Below, piece after piece: positions 48,729 through 59,900 of a DNA stretch of 64,000 bases (position 1 is the stretch's first letter; every line of letters starts with the position of its first letter). The notes below the pieces were generated by a model. It had not been told where the DNA came from. It made no database searches and saw only the letters and a program-made list of their open reading frames with translations. The stretch is from Porodaedalea pini. Its lineage: Eukaryota; Basidiomycota; Agaricomycetes; Hymenochaetales; Hymenochaetaceae. Location of the stretch: the NCBI GenBank assembly GCA_002794775.1, contig NBAY01000064.1, forward strand, positions 124,001 to 188,000, read 5' to 3'. The position numbers were made by a program, and so were the translations under genes.

Positions 48729-49567
48729 TGTAGCAATTAACCATTGCCTACATACTGGCTGAGTCTTTCTCCCCTCACTTACACTACTCCTTTGACTCCC
48801 CTTACTGGCCACTGAACATTACCATTGATACATTCACAATCAGCGGCTGACTCTTTATTATAATTCTTGGTATGGACACGGATGGACAGACGGATGTCGT
48901 ACAAACTCGATCAGCACATGGACAACCGACTCTTGTGGGCACAGGTGGAAGGATTTAGGCGAGTAGGACAAGGATGTGGGATACAGTGGTGCAGTGGTGG
49001 AAGACGAGAGAGGAGGTTAGGCACTATAACATCACTCTGTGACGATCAGCTGTGTGATGTGTGCAGGCCGATCATCGACTCACCTTCACATCTGTTCACA
49101 CAGACTTGGCCGAGTCTTGCACAGCTTTCTCTGCTTCAGTTTAGTATAAATTCATGGTAGTTTGTAGATGGAGAGATATAGATAGGAAGAGACAGAGGAG
49201 CAACAGTACAGGGACAGACAGTCCCCTCTCTACCTCTAGACCGCAATCTACTACATGCATTACTACGCACTACTTGCCCAACTCTCACTCTGAAAACAGT
49301 ATACATTGACTCTGTCACTGACTCTCAGAACTCTGTCACCCAACCACCAAATGCCCTTGGCCACTGTCACAAGTGCCAATTCCACCCACCTGAGTCTTGG
49401 TCCAACCGGAATCCTGCATGTATCTGTATTGCCAAGTCTTCATATCTCGAACCTTGCTCTACTTAGGTTGTCCCTCTTGGTATACTGAGTCACCGCAGTC
49501 CCCCTTGGGTTGATCATGAGCCACAGCCTGAATCACCCTTCAGAATACAAGAGTCTGCACCCCTACA
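48729..49567 (+). repeat. Element C 5' LTR (right copy, 839 bp)
   Basis: TGTAG ... CTACA. Followed after 3 nt by the primer binding site. The partner 3' LTR is outside the window. Confidence 0.75.
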
Positions 49568-49570
49568 CAT

Positions 49571-49588
49571 TGGAGCCCACTGCGAGGG
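49571..49588 (+). promoter_or_regulatory. Element C primer binding site (right copy)
   Basis: TGGAGCCCACTGCGAGGG. Element D has nearly the same site (TGGAGCCCACCACGAGGG at 63107-63090, minus strand), so the two elements belong to one lineage and probably use the same primer. Confidence 0.6.
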
Positions 49589-49599
49589 GGTCAAGGTGC

Positions 49600-52382
49600 C
49601 TCACCTAAGTATCAGGTCAACGTCTGATGCTCCTCAGCACTCTACGTGCATACAAGCAAAGGTTCAGGAAGAACCAAGCAACCCACCACCACCACCCAGA
49701 GGATGAGGCTGAGGAAGACCAAGAGGACGCCCACCGACCACAGCTACCTCTCAGATCTTACACACTCCCAGAGAAGCATCCTCGTCACCTTTTTGCCAAT
49801 CTGGAACCACCAACCCAGAAAACACACTTCAGGACACCAAGCAACAACAGCCACCCTCAGTAACTGAACCAGAACTCACACAAGAATGAGGACGACCAGT
49901 TGAACCTAGAAGGATCCTATCTGATCTCATCGAAACCCTGATATCACTTTGTATCCCAGGAAGCTTTGTAACTGGCAACAGGTTGCATTTCAGCATCATC
50001 AGTATACTACTCAGTCAGCAGATACAAAGACCCAGGGGAACACCCAAAAGTGAGGAATGGAAACCAGGCCTCAAAGGATACAGGAGTCCAACAAGGGAAC
50101 GAAGTCGCTCCAGATCTGAAGAAGTAGTCAGGAGACTAGTATTGCCAGGACCACGAGAATTGGCAATGCTGTATTGAAACCAATCACTCGGATCATTATC
50201 ACCCAGAAGACCAGAGTCACCACTTAATTGGGGCAGACAAGCCAACAGAAGACGGATCGATGAACATCTGATTCAAACAGGAGGACCAATAGAAGTACCA
50301 ACAGAATGAAACACCGAACCTGAGAATTCTACCCCTGACCAAGAAGAACAATCAACCCCAGAATCACCACAAAATTGGTCTGAGACATTGGAGGAAGAAC
50401 TAGTCCTGCCACCACTGCCACCAACTCCTGAAGGAATGGTACCTATTGTGATATCGAGAATTGTAGACCCATACCCGGAAACTTGCCCTTCGACTCCAGA
50501 ACAGCCAAGAAGGACACCAACTCCACCCTCACACATACCCACACTGGCTCTGCTGACTCTCCATATTGTGGTGCCACCAATAGTCAGAGCAGTCATGGCC
50601 AATTCTACCACACAAGGATTGAGCCAAGGACCTTCACAAGCCCCACCAATAGTACTACCAATGCAACCCATACCCATCATAGCCAATCCTCTCCCAGACC
50701 TCACTGAGTCCAGAAATCTCCTGATCACTGGACCAAATCCTCCAGTTCCAGGAGTGACAATGCTGAACAGACATGACAAATGAGCACCAGCAATGAACAC
50801 CAATGTAGAACTAGAAGGGATCCCACAATTCTTCAAAGAGGTTAACATCTTAGGATCAAATGCAGGAATCACTGACCTACAGAAAACCAATTGGGCACAT
50901 TACTACACACCAGTATGTGAGGAGTTACTATGGTCAACTCTCCCACAGGCATGACAAAACAATTTCACATCATTCAAAACAGCCGCCCTGGGCTTCTATC
51001 TGGCAGCAATGATAAGATACACATATGGAGATCTAATCAATTTCATCACCAAGAATTCCAACAAGGTTTTGATGAGCATGGCTGCCCTGGGAGAATACCA
51101 TCAAAGCTTTATGTGTATTACATCATATCTGGTTCAAGAAGGAGTCATTTTGGATCTAGATCAAAAGCAGTTCTATCAAGAAGGTCTGAACTGGCTCACC
51201 AATCAGCATCTCGAACAACAGCTTCGGTTGGTTGACTTTCAACACCCAGCTGGCATTCCTTGGGATATACTGGTACTATACAATGAACTCAACCAACTTA
51301 TAGCAGAAGGAATCCTAGTAACTGGTCCTGGTGTGCAGCAAGGATATGCAATACCACAGTATGGAGCATTCAGGATACCCGCAGCACCTCCATATTTTAC
51401 TCAGCAACACGTTGCTGCAGCATCTGGACCATACACACTGACCCCCATCAAACAAGAGGACTCAGAACTGAGCCTGCTCACACACATGGTATCGGACTTA
51501 CAAGCTGAGATATGAGATCTCTGGGGTGAAAGGAAGGAGGATTATCAAAGGCGAGACTACAAGGATTGGTACACTTGAGATCAGCTGTATGCCCCTAATG
51601 AACCAAGGGATTACCAATGACCTGACAATTATGGACATCCACACAAAGAATACAGGGCACCACCGAGAGGCCCACCTCCAGTCAGAAATATGCAGGTAAG
51701 GAATACAGGACCCTGAACGTGTGCAATGTGCCACAGCACTGCACACCTATTCAGGGACTGTACAATCAGGGACACATTGCTGAACTGGCGACTATTGGCC
51801 TTGGATGCACAAGGATTCATTGTGATGCCAGGAGGAACATGACTACCACTGGGACCTCAAGGCTCTTCTCTACTGGATCAAATGAACTTGTACTACCGAG
51901 ACCACCCAAACGAAGTCCCTCCAGGTATGACTATTCCTGTCAACATGACAGCGCTATGAGATCCACGACCACACCAAATGGCGAACTTGTTTGATATGTA
52001 CTATCCCACCATATCAGGACCAAGTATGTATATGCTGACCTAGCCATGTAAGGAGGAAGCCCACATTGAAGAAATCCAGGACGAATATGTAGAGGAAGGA
52101 AGGAAGGTTCAGTTCGATGATATGGGCAGTTCTCATGGGTAGCAGAGATGATCAGCAAGACTGGCAAATACAGGAAAAGCCAACTCTCCATCACCTAAGC
52201 ACACGACAAAACCAACAAAAGAACAAGAAGGACGTGAACCAGCTACAGACTTGGGTGTACCGGAAACTGAAACAGTCAAAGGAAAGGAGACAGAATTGGC
52301 CAAGCCCAAAACAACCAAAGAATTGGTACCCAACTCTATTCCACCGAGCAAGCCTATGCAAGTCCATGTAGCACCACCACGG
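49600..52382 (+). pseudogene. Element C gag, degraded, interrupted by element D
   Basis: One reading frame can be followed for about 2.7 kb. Near its start it encodes Arg/Gly-Pro repeats like an AT hook (GRPRGRPP near 49713). The capsid-like part (GIPQFFKEVNILG, MIRYTYGDLINF) leads to a CCHC knuckle, C-AMC-HSTAH-LFRD-C, at about 51720-51761. Thirteen TGA and two TAG codons interrupt it; at least one TGA (50175) is CGA in the left arm and one (51513) is TGG there. The frame is still recognisable up to 52382, where the LTR of element D begins. Confidence 0.7.
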
Positions 52383-53316
52383 TGTAGATCCTGACTTAGG
52401 GGTGTCTGGGATCAATGGTCCTTTTGGGGACGTGATCGCGTTGCTCTGGGAGGTTAGGGGTAGACTGCGGTGAGATCACTCGACGTACTGGTACGCGTCG
52501 GTACGCTTCGGTACGCACCGGTACGTGTTGATATCAAGAACAAAGGTCGGGAACTCCTGTCGGGTCTGTGGTTTGACCGGTATGGAGTCGGTACACGCAG
52601 GTAATCAACACTGGTACGATGTGATCACGACGAGTGACGAGGTTCGAGTTACGAAGTATGAGACGAGAGACGGTTTCGAGAGATGAGATGCTAAGACGAA
52701 GACGGAATGACTACAAGATTACGAGAACTAAGACGGATCGCACTCAAGTTACCCTATCTGAGGGAGACTCTGTGGTAGAACTGACTTCCCCTCTACCTAT
52801 GACATGGGGTGCATATTTATACTAAGTCCAAAGATCTATCTACAGTTAATAATTTCCATATGGGCATACTGTGCATATCAGTTGAAACATAGAGAAGTCG
52901 AAAGGAAAAGTCATAGGTCATAGAGGCGTGCATAGAGTGCATAGAAATCAGAAGAACATAGGAAAAACATAAATCATAATGAGGAAAAACGTCCGCTTCA
53001 CGTCCAATCACACCAGTGCTCCACCGGAACTCAGATCGTCCAATCGGTATGTGGCTCCCATCGTCAGACAGCAGTCCGGTACGCGTCTTGGCTGTATGCT
53101 CCATGTGACCACGTCCCTAATTGTTGAGATAAGATCTCCGGTACGTTCCGGTATGCTTTCGGAGGTGTCAGAACGTGCTGATGACGCGATCGCGAGGTTC
53201 TGATTCGAGACTGGACCAATCGGGTTGAGTCCAGTACTGATCGGTATGCGTCGGAACCAGTTCTTGAATGCTTCTGGAGTGATCGGCGGTGATGGGACGA
53301 TCGGCACGGCTCTACA
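52383..53316 (-). repeat. Element D 3' LTR (934 bp)
   Basis: Ends TGTAGATCC and GGCTCTACA, imperfect 9-bp inverted termini. Adjacent internal sequence on the sense strand (GGGAGA) is a short polypurine tract. The flank CACGG (52378-52382) is the expected target duplication, its partner being outside the window. Confidence 0.88.
52491..52530. promoter_or_regulatory. Four GTACG units with exact 10-bp period in LTR
   Basis: GTACGCGTCG, GTACGCTTCG, GTACGCACCG and GTACGTGTTG follow each other without gaps. One period equals about one helical turn, so the motif faces the same side of the DNA in each unit, as expected of an array of protein-binding sites. Function is inference. Confidence 0.6.
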
Positions 53317-53477
53317 TCTCCCGGGGCGTTTAAATTGTGACTGTCCCCAGTCACGCCTTCTCTTCTTCTGATACGCGCGAGAAGCTTGATCATGCTGATC
53401 ACACGCGTCGGAACACGCCAGAGAGGGTGTTGGAAAAGTGGTCGTACCGACGGGTTTTTCTCCTGCTTCTTCCAACC

Positions 53478-55177
53478 ATGTCGTCTCCGCACCACGACAG
53501 CAGCAGCAACAGCAACAGCATGGCGCTGCCTCGGCTGGTGCGCAAGGCACCCCGTGTACCAGGGTATGTTGACAATGTCGGTGCCGTTGAGCGCGAGAAG
53601 ATCACGCGGGACGCCCACGAGATCGAGCAACGGCTGGTCAACATCGACCGGTACGTGCGACGCCGCCTCGGGCGGTACGTGAAACGGCGGGAGATGTTAC
53701 TGGTGGGGAGTCGGGGTCGCGAGATCAGCGAACGGTGGAAGTGGGCCGAGTGGGCATACAGCACGAAGGTGAGTCCTCGAAACTTGATCAAGCACACGTA
53801 CCGAGCTGACCGATTTGAAATAGCGCACCCTGGAGAGCTACTACCAGCTCTACTGGGACTCCGTGGTGCCGGCGAAGCGCCACCCGATCGCGTCCGATCT
53901 GCGGACATACCTCCAGGTCACGCGGGTCTGGAAGGAGATGCGGTGGGCGCTGGATGGGCTCGACAAGTCCACCGCCAACTGGCTCTACGGTCGGTATTTC
54001 GCCGACCACCAGACAGTTGACCTCACCAAGTACCGGGGTGAGGGATTCGTCGTACCGGTCGTGGACTGGCCGGACGACGTACCGTACATCAGTGGAGAGC
54101 TCGAGCATGTACTCGTACCCGACGGGTACGGGTATAAGTTCGTCTACCCCATGGAGCATGAGGTGCAACTGCACTTCGTCGGAGTCCCGTCGGCTGTACC
54201 GGCAGTCGAGGTGTTCGTCGAACGTCTCGAAACGCCTGGTCCGCCCAAGGTCGAGGAGGTCGTGAACGAGGAGGAGGAGCGCGCCGTCCCACGTACCGAC
54301 GGTACCGTGTCTGCGCAACAGCAACAGCAGACGGGTCCGCACGAAGTCGAGGTGAGCGCGATGTGCGAGGAGAGGTCCAGCATACTGCGTACCGGTGATG
54401 CCCCATCAGCACAACAGCAACAGCAGATGGGTGCCGACAAGTGGTGATGGCGTATGACCATTGAGATCGCATCTGATGACGAGGAGGGAATGCGTACCAG
54501 ACCACGCGAGGAGCCACTGCGGCAACAGCAGCAGCAACAACCCGTGCCGAGTGCGGTGTCAAGTGTCCCGCCCCCAGCGAATGCGCCTGGGGGACTATTC
54601 TTCAAGATGGAGGCGGCCACGGAGCACGAAGCTGAGCAGTGGGCACAAGACGAAGCCGGTCTCGCTGCCATGTTAGCCGCTCAGGAAGAGGCTTGGAAGC
54701 AGGCGGAAGTGACGCGTTGGGCGCATGAGCACGGTCATCGGGAGAGTGGAGGAGGCGCATGTCGAGCGCATGAGCGAGGTCGTGGGGGCCCTCACATGAA
54801 GCAATGCCGGGAGCCGCCAGTCAAAGAGGTGGAGGAGCGTCTCGCTCCAGCTGAGCCCGCCCCCGTATCGATGGAGGCAGAGGGTGGTGGTTCGTCATAC
54901 CACCACGCAGATGAAGGGCGTACCGACGGTACGTCGGGTCCCTCGGTCACCGTGTTCGACGGGGTCAAACTGGTCAACCCGGCGACCGGTGTAGAGTTCC
55001 GATGAGCGGCCAACCACTGCAGATCCCTCTAGAGGCCATCGGTTGCACATTCCGACAGGTATTGATGTGTACCAGACTCAGAAGGATTGGTGCGACGTGT
55101 ACCGGACCCAGAAGGATTTGCCCGACGCGTACTGGACACAGGATGATTCGCCCGACATCACATCAGCGGATCGCTAG
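53478..55177 (+). CDS. Antisense accessory ORF A of element D: intron-containing, polyQ protein
   Basis: Opposite in strand to the retrotransposon. ATG 53478 (MSSPHHDSSSNSNS); exon 1 to 53768 (97 codons), a 55-nt GTGAGT...TAG intron (53769-53823), then exon 2. The first part is basic and helical (REKITRDAHEIEQRL; RYVRRRLGRYVKRRE), the middle contains TYLQVTRVWKEMRWALDG, and the end has repeated SAQQQQQ tracts. An in-frame TGA at 54445-54447 ends a 304-residue protein, but the frame goes on to 55003; a one-base shift there leads into a decapeptide repeat ending at TAG 55175-55177. I do not recognise the family. Splicing could only happen in the antisense transcript, so the intron would survive retrotransposition. 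Confidence 0.65.
55067..55156 (+). repeat. Three-copy 30-bp tandem repeat encoding a decapeptide
   Basis: Units at 55067, 55097 and 55127 code for VYQTQKDWCD, VYRTQKDLPD and AYWTQDDSPD. The period keeps both the reading frame and three helical turns, and each unit carries a GTAC core. It appears to be the C-terminal end of ORF A after a frameshift. Confidence 0.6.
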
Positions 55178-55749
55178 GAAGATCCCCCTGGCAATTCGGG
55201 ACGTACCGGAAAGCTTATGTCATCGGAGTCAGTTGGGACACGTACCGGAGATCTGCCTGATGATGGATGATGACCCACCAATTGGAGGATCTTAGTTCTG
55301 GTGGAGCTGTGATATGACCAGATGATGGACTGAAGCAAATGGGGAAGTTGTTGCATGGACAGGTTTTCTTTTGATTTTCTATGTTTCTCTTACATTCCGA
55401 ATGTTTCTCTCTGACGCTCTATGTTTCATCTGGTATGCACATTATACTCACTTTGGAATAATTTTCCTGTAGATAGATCTCTTGCACCTTGTATTTAGGG
55501 ACTTCCCTGTCGTAGGTAGCAAGGGGAGGAAATACTACCGCAGAGTTCCCCTCAGATAGGGCAGCTTCCGTGCGTGCAGTTAGTCTCCGCAACAGTTAGT
55601 TTTGTGGCAACCTCGTCTTCAGTCTCATCTCTTGTCTTGTTTTCATTCTCGTCTCTGCTATTGCTATTGTCTCGCACCAGATTTGATATCTCGCTCATTC
55701 CGGCTCTGTACCGACACTCACATCGCGTCCAGAGCACCTTTCAATATTG
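55178..55749. other. Spacer between accessory ORFs of element D
   Basis: About 570 bp, mostly AT-rich with pyrimidine runs near 55360-55440 and 55600-55680, then a series of CGTACC-like words (55750-55790). It probably holds the promoter and first exon of ORF B, whose frame lacks an ATG. No separate gene is seen. Confidence 0.4.
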
Positions 55750-56586
55750 ACGCATACCAACACATACCGACACGTACCGACGTGTACCGGGTTTTTCCCG
55801 CGCTCATACCGAGCATATATTTACTGCAAAACTCAACGGAAACACGTCCCCAAACGAACTACCGATCCTAAACAACCCATACACAGGATCTACACCGGTT
55901 GTCTACGGTGGGTGGGACCGCTGCCGGTCCCTCTCGAGGAGGCGTGTGCCAACTGCGTGTGTCGGGGGAGAACGTGTCAGGGGCAGCCTGGTAGGGCTTG
56001 CTTCCTCTGCACGGTCATCTGGCGGACGGGGTGCTCGCTGGCAACCCAGGGACGCGTGAAGGAGGTCCGGGGCGGAAAGTCGGGTGGAAAGCGGAAACGC
56101 GCTGCCCGCGACAAGGGCGTACCGTGCGCTGCGCCTAAGGCACCGCAGCGGCAGTGGCAGCAGCAGCAACAGCAGCAGCAACAGCCGCAGCTGTCTGTGT
56201 CGTCTGCACTGCCCGCGTCGGCTTCTCCGATCGTGGTGGACACGCCGTCCCCACCGCCTCGCATACTGAGGCCTGCTGCCGCATGCGTACCGTGGCAGCA
56301 GAAGCAGCAACAGAGGGGCCGCGCTGCCTTGCCGCCCATTGCAGGTCCAAGCTGGTTCGCCGGTGCATATGAGGACCTGCGTGAGCTCGTCTCGGAGCAC
56401 GACTCTGAAGACGAGTTCGACCACGTCATCGCGGAGCTCGTGCGTGACGTCCGCAAGCTCGAGCGTAGCTCGCGTCGACTCGCTGCGGAGGCGACTCGTC
56501 AGGCGGCTGAAGCGGCCTCGATCCATGCGCGCCTTGCGGTGCTTGAGAAGGGGAAGTGGGGCGCAAGGGAGGAGGAGGAGGACTAG
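55750..56586 (+). CDS. Antisense accessory ORF B of element D: Zn2Cys6-like cluster, polyQ, coiled coil
   Basis: An open frame of about 280 codons without an ATG at its start, so an upstream exon is likely. The cysteine pattern in CANCVCRGRTCQG...ACFLCTVIWRTGC is CX2CX6CX7CX2CX7C, close to the fungal zinc binuclear cluster that binds CGG triplets. A basic stretch (GGKSGGKRKRAARDKG) may serve nuclear import. PolyQ follows, then a heptad-like C-terminal helix (ELVRDVRKLERSSRRLAAEA). It ends at TAG 56584-56586. The CGG preference of such clusters and the CGGTACG words in the element make an element-specific regulator conceivable; that is inference. Confidence 0.6.
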   Translation, partial: THTNTYRHVPTCTGFFPRSYRAYIYCKTQRKHVPKRTTDPKQPIHRIYTGCLRWVGPLPVPLEEACANCVCRGRTCQGQPGRACFLCTVIWRTGCSLATQGRVKEVRGGKSGGKRKRAARDKGVPCAAPKAPQRQWQQQQQQQQQPQLSVSSALPASASPIVVDTPSPPPRILRPAAACVPWQQKQQQRGRAALPPIAGPSWFAGAYEDLRELVSEHDSEDEFDHVIAELVRDVRKLERSSRRLAAEATRQAAEAASIHARLAVLEKGKWGAREEEED

Positions 56587-56998
56587 TCGGTACGCGTCAG
56601 TACGACTCGGTCCTGTGGAAAGAAGAAAAGAAAAAAAAGAAAAATATTACAAAGTGTAGTAATTTATTTGTATATATTTTTGAATATGGATTTTTCTTTG
56701 TTTTCTTTAAGTTTTGGTGTGATAAAATGAAAGAACGAAAAGAATAAGAAAAGGAAAGATCGTCCTTAAGTGTCCGTTTGTGATTTTACTAATGTACTGA
56801 AAAGGGAAATCGAAGATAGGCCATATAGTTAATGTTTCGATAATCGAGAAAGTGTTCCGTATGAAAGAATGTAAACGGTTCCATGGTCAAAACATAAACG
56901 GGTCATAATTGATTAAAAGATAATAAAATAAAGAGGCGTCGGTACGTGTCGGTACGTGTACTGGTACCTTGGATGGCGAACATAATCAGAAATCGCGA
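56587..56998. other. Spacer between ORF B and pol 3' end
   Basis: About 410 bp. AT-rich centre with GTAC-rich edges: 56589-56612 and 56940-56970 contain GGTACGTGTC-type units again at 10-bp spacing. Convergent ends of ORF B and pol meet here. Confidence 0.45.
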
Positions 56999-59900
56999 CT
57001 AGGTATCCGAGTCCGACTCAGAGCCATCTTCTTCCACCAGGTCTTCCTTCATCATGCTATGTTCGTCGTCATCCTGTCGAAGGATTTCGTCAAGGGGAAC
57101 AGAAATGTCAGATTGGGGAAAATAAGGAATGAGACGAAAAGCTGCAACCCGAATCCGGGAAACCAATCCATTGAGTTCCGAGATGATATACGCTCCGGAA
57201 CGTGTCCTACGGACGACGACATATGGTCCTAAGTACTGGGCCTTCGTCTTTCGGTCCAACTCCTTTTCGATCCAGGTGTTCCGTACAAGTACGAGTCGAC
57301 CGGGCTGGAAATCATAGTCCTTGATGATGTGCTTATGGACTTCGGCGAACTGTCGAGCGTACTTGTGTCAAGCATCTCGAACCAACTGCGTGATCCTATC
57401 AAGGTCCGCTGGATGCTTCTGTAACTGGCGCGCCCGGGTCGCTATCAGTTCCTTGGTACGCATCGGGGAATCCAACGGCGGAGTAAGATAAGTGGCCTTG
57501 GCGAGATCGAAAGGAAGTACCGGCTCGACTCCATGAACCATGTAGTACGGCGACATGCCGGTCGATTTCTGGATTGTGATACGCTCGGCCCAGAAAACCG
57601 AGTAAGCGTGCTCATGCCACTTGGATGTGTTCCCGTCAGCTGCCTTGATCAAGGCTTCCTGGACATCGTAATGCCATCGTTCGACGATCCCGTTGGCCTG
57701 AGAATTATACGCCGAGATCTTGATGTGCAAAATGTGGTACCGATCCCGCAATCAATCAAGCGCAGCGATAAACGGAGTACCGTTATCGGTAACGAGCTCG
57801 GGAGACGCGCCGTACCGACACAGTAATTCCTGAAAAATGAACTGCCCGATCGTGTGACCAGTCTGCTTTTGTAACAGTCGGAACTCCAGGTAACTGGACA
57901 AGGAGCACCGCGCATGTACGATGTAGTGAAAGCCTCCTGAAGCGGGCATGTGCTTCGTGTCGATGTGGATCCGGGCGAACAACGTCGGTACGTCCGGTAC
58001 CGATGGTGGTATCGACACTTTCGTGGTCTGGCACATCTGACAGATATGACACATATGCACGAAGTATTTGACATCCTCCAAAATCGACGGCCACCAAAAC
58101 CGATCCAGCAATTGAGCGCGTACCGAATACACTCCCTTGTGTCCGAGATCGTCGTGAGCCTGCTGGACGAGCGACCAGTGGCATTCCTGTTCGACGACCA
58201 GCTGGGGATGCTCTCGTCGGGTCTTTCGCCAAAGCCGTCCTGCTCGCACGAAGAATCTGGAGGCGTACCGGACGAACGAGGGAAAGCGCTTCTCGTCGAT
58301 CTCCGGGGGCTTCCTTCCGTGTTCGAGGAGGTACCGAACCAACTCTAATCGCTTATCTCACGACTTTACCGAATCCGAGGCCGGGAATCACTGCCCCTGA
58401 GGATCTGTGGCTGTACTGGACCCTTCTTCGATGTCGGTACTCAACACCGCTCCATACAAAAATGCATACGCCGCATCGATCCATTCTTCATAGTCGTCTT
58501 CTTCCCGTGGGTCCTCTGGCGTGGCTCGCCGTCTCGACAGTCCATCGGTACACGTGAATTCCGCGGCCGGTACGTGGCGAAGCTCGAAGTCGAAAAGGAG
58601 AATTCCTGCGATCCACCGGTTTATCGTCGTGTTCGGCTGTAGATCCGGATTGTTAATCATCCCTTTGATGTACGCTGCGTCCATCTCGACCACCAGGAGC
58701 TTAACTCCATAAATAAACAACCTCACCGCCCTCAATGCCCTAAACAACCCGAACAACTCGATCTTCAGCTGGGAGTACGTCACCTGTACCGAGTTCCAGT
58801 TGATCGACCCGAACCGATTAATCCTTCTCCTACCGTCCAGGTGATCCTGGCCCAACGTCCACCCTACTCCTATGATCGACGAATCCACCGCTAAGATAAC
58901 CGCTCTGTCTGACCTGTAGTCAATTGCGCACAGTGCCAGGCAGTCGATAACCGCTTCCTTCAACGTGTCCATCGAATCCTGCTCTTCCGGTCCCCAATCG
59001 AATATGTTGTTTTTATGTGTAAGTCGGGTCAATGGTCGAGCTTTCTTCGCGAAATCCTTAATAAACACCCTCAACACTCCAACCGTACCGAGAAATCCTT
59101 TCACCTCTGTCACCATTCGACATGGGGGCCAATCCCGCACCTTCTGAACCTTCGAATCGTCCAGTTCGTGCCCTTGGTATGTGAGTTTATTCCCCAAAAA
59201 TATTGCCGAATCGGTACACGCCTGGAATTTCTTCCCGGAAAACGTACCGCCCACTTTCCTCATCCTCTGCAGCACTCGATTTACATTGCACAAGTGTTTG
59301 TAGACGAACCGGCGGATGCCCGGGTTCTCGGGAATCGTTTCGAACCCTCCGTCGGTATGCTCGTACCGTGTAAACCCTCCTTGCATAATTACATTGTCCA
59401 CGAACGGCTGCGCCACCTTAGGAATTTCGTCACTGAGAATAAACGTGACGTCTCCATGGAGAATCTGCAGCGAATTCGTGTATCCCATCGGTAACACCTT
59501 CAGTCGAAACGTACCGAGCGGGGTCTGGAACGTCGTTAAGTCTCAGGACCGTTCGTCGAGCATTCGCTGGTCGAAAGCAACAGCGAGATCAAGTACCGTG
59601 TAACACACGCACCCACTGCACGCGTCTACTAGCGTCTCGATGTCTGGCGGTACGGCCGAGTCTCGAATGGTCACTCCGTTCAGATCCTGCAAGTCGATAA
59701 CGAACCGTAAGGACGCTCCGTCTTTCTTTACCACACAAAACCACCTCGAGCGGTACGACGAGTTCGACAGTTCGATAACTCCGGCAGCGATCTTCTCCCT
59801 GAGTATGTTTAGCGTCTTTTCGAGTATCCCAGGGGGGATCGGTATGTTCTTCCGCACCCATGGTACGTGCGCCACCATCGGTATGCGTACCAGATTGAAA

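Larger units (their letters stand above)
29499..51690. repeat. Right arm of giant inverted repeat
   Basis: Reverse-complement partner of 1201-29457, 22.2 kb long. It lacks element A and keeps the unfilled target (CTGAC at 46963-46967 on the plus strand). It carries about 141 bp at 35419-35559 that the left arm lacks, longer runs of two short tandem repeats, and many CpG/TpG or CpG/CpA differences. Past 51690 it cannot be compared because the left arm is interrupted there. Confidence 0.95.

Noticed and set aside
55750..56586. Start codon of ORF B at 55747 (TTG)
   Set aside because: A TTG start is not credible for a fungal nuclear gene; an upstream exon is more likely but could not be placed.
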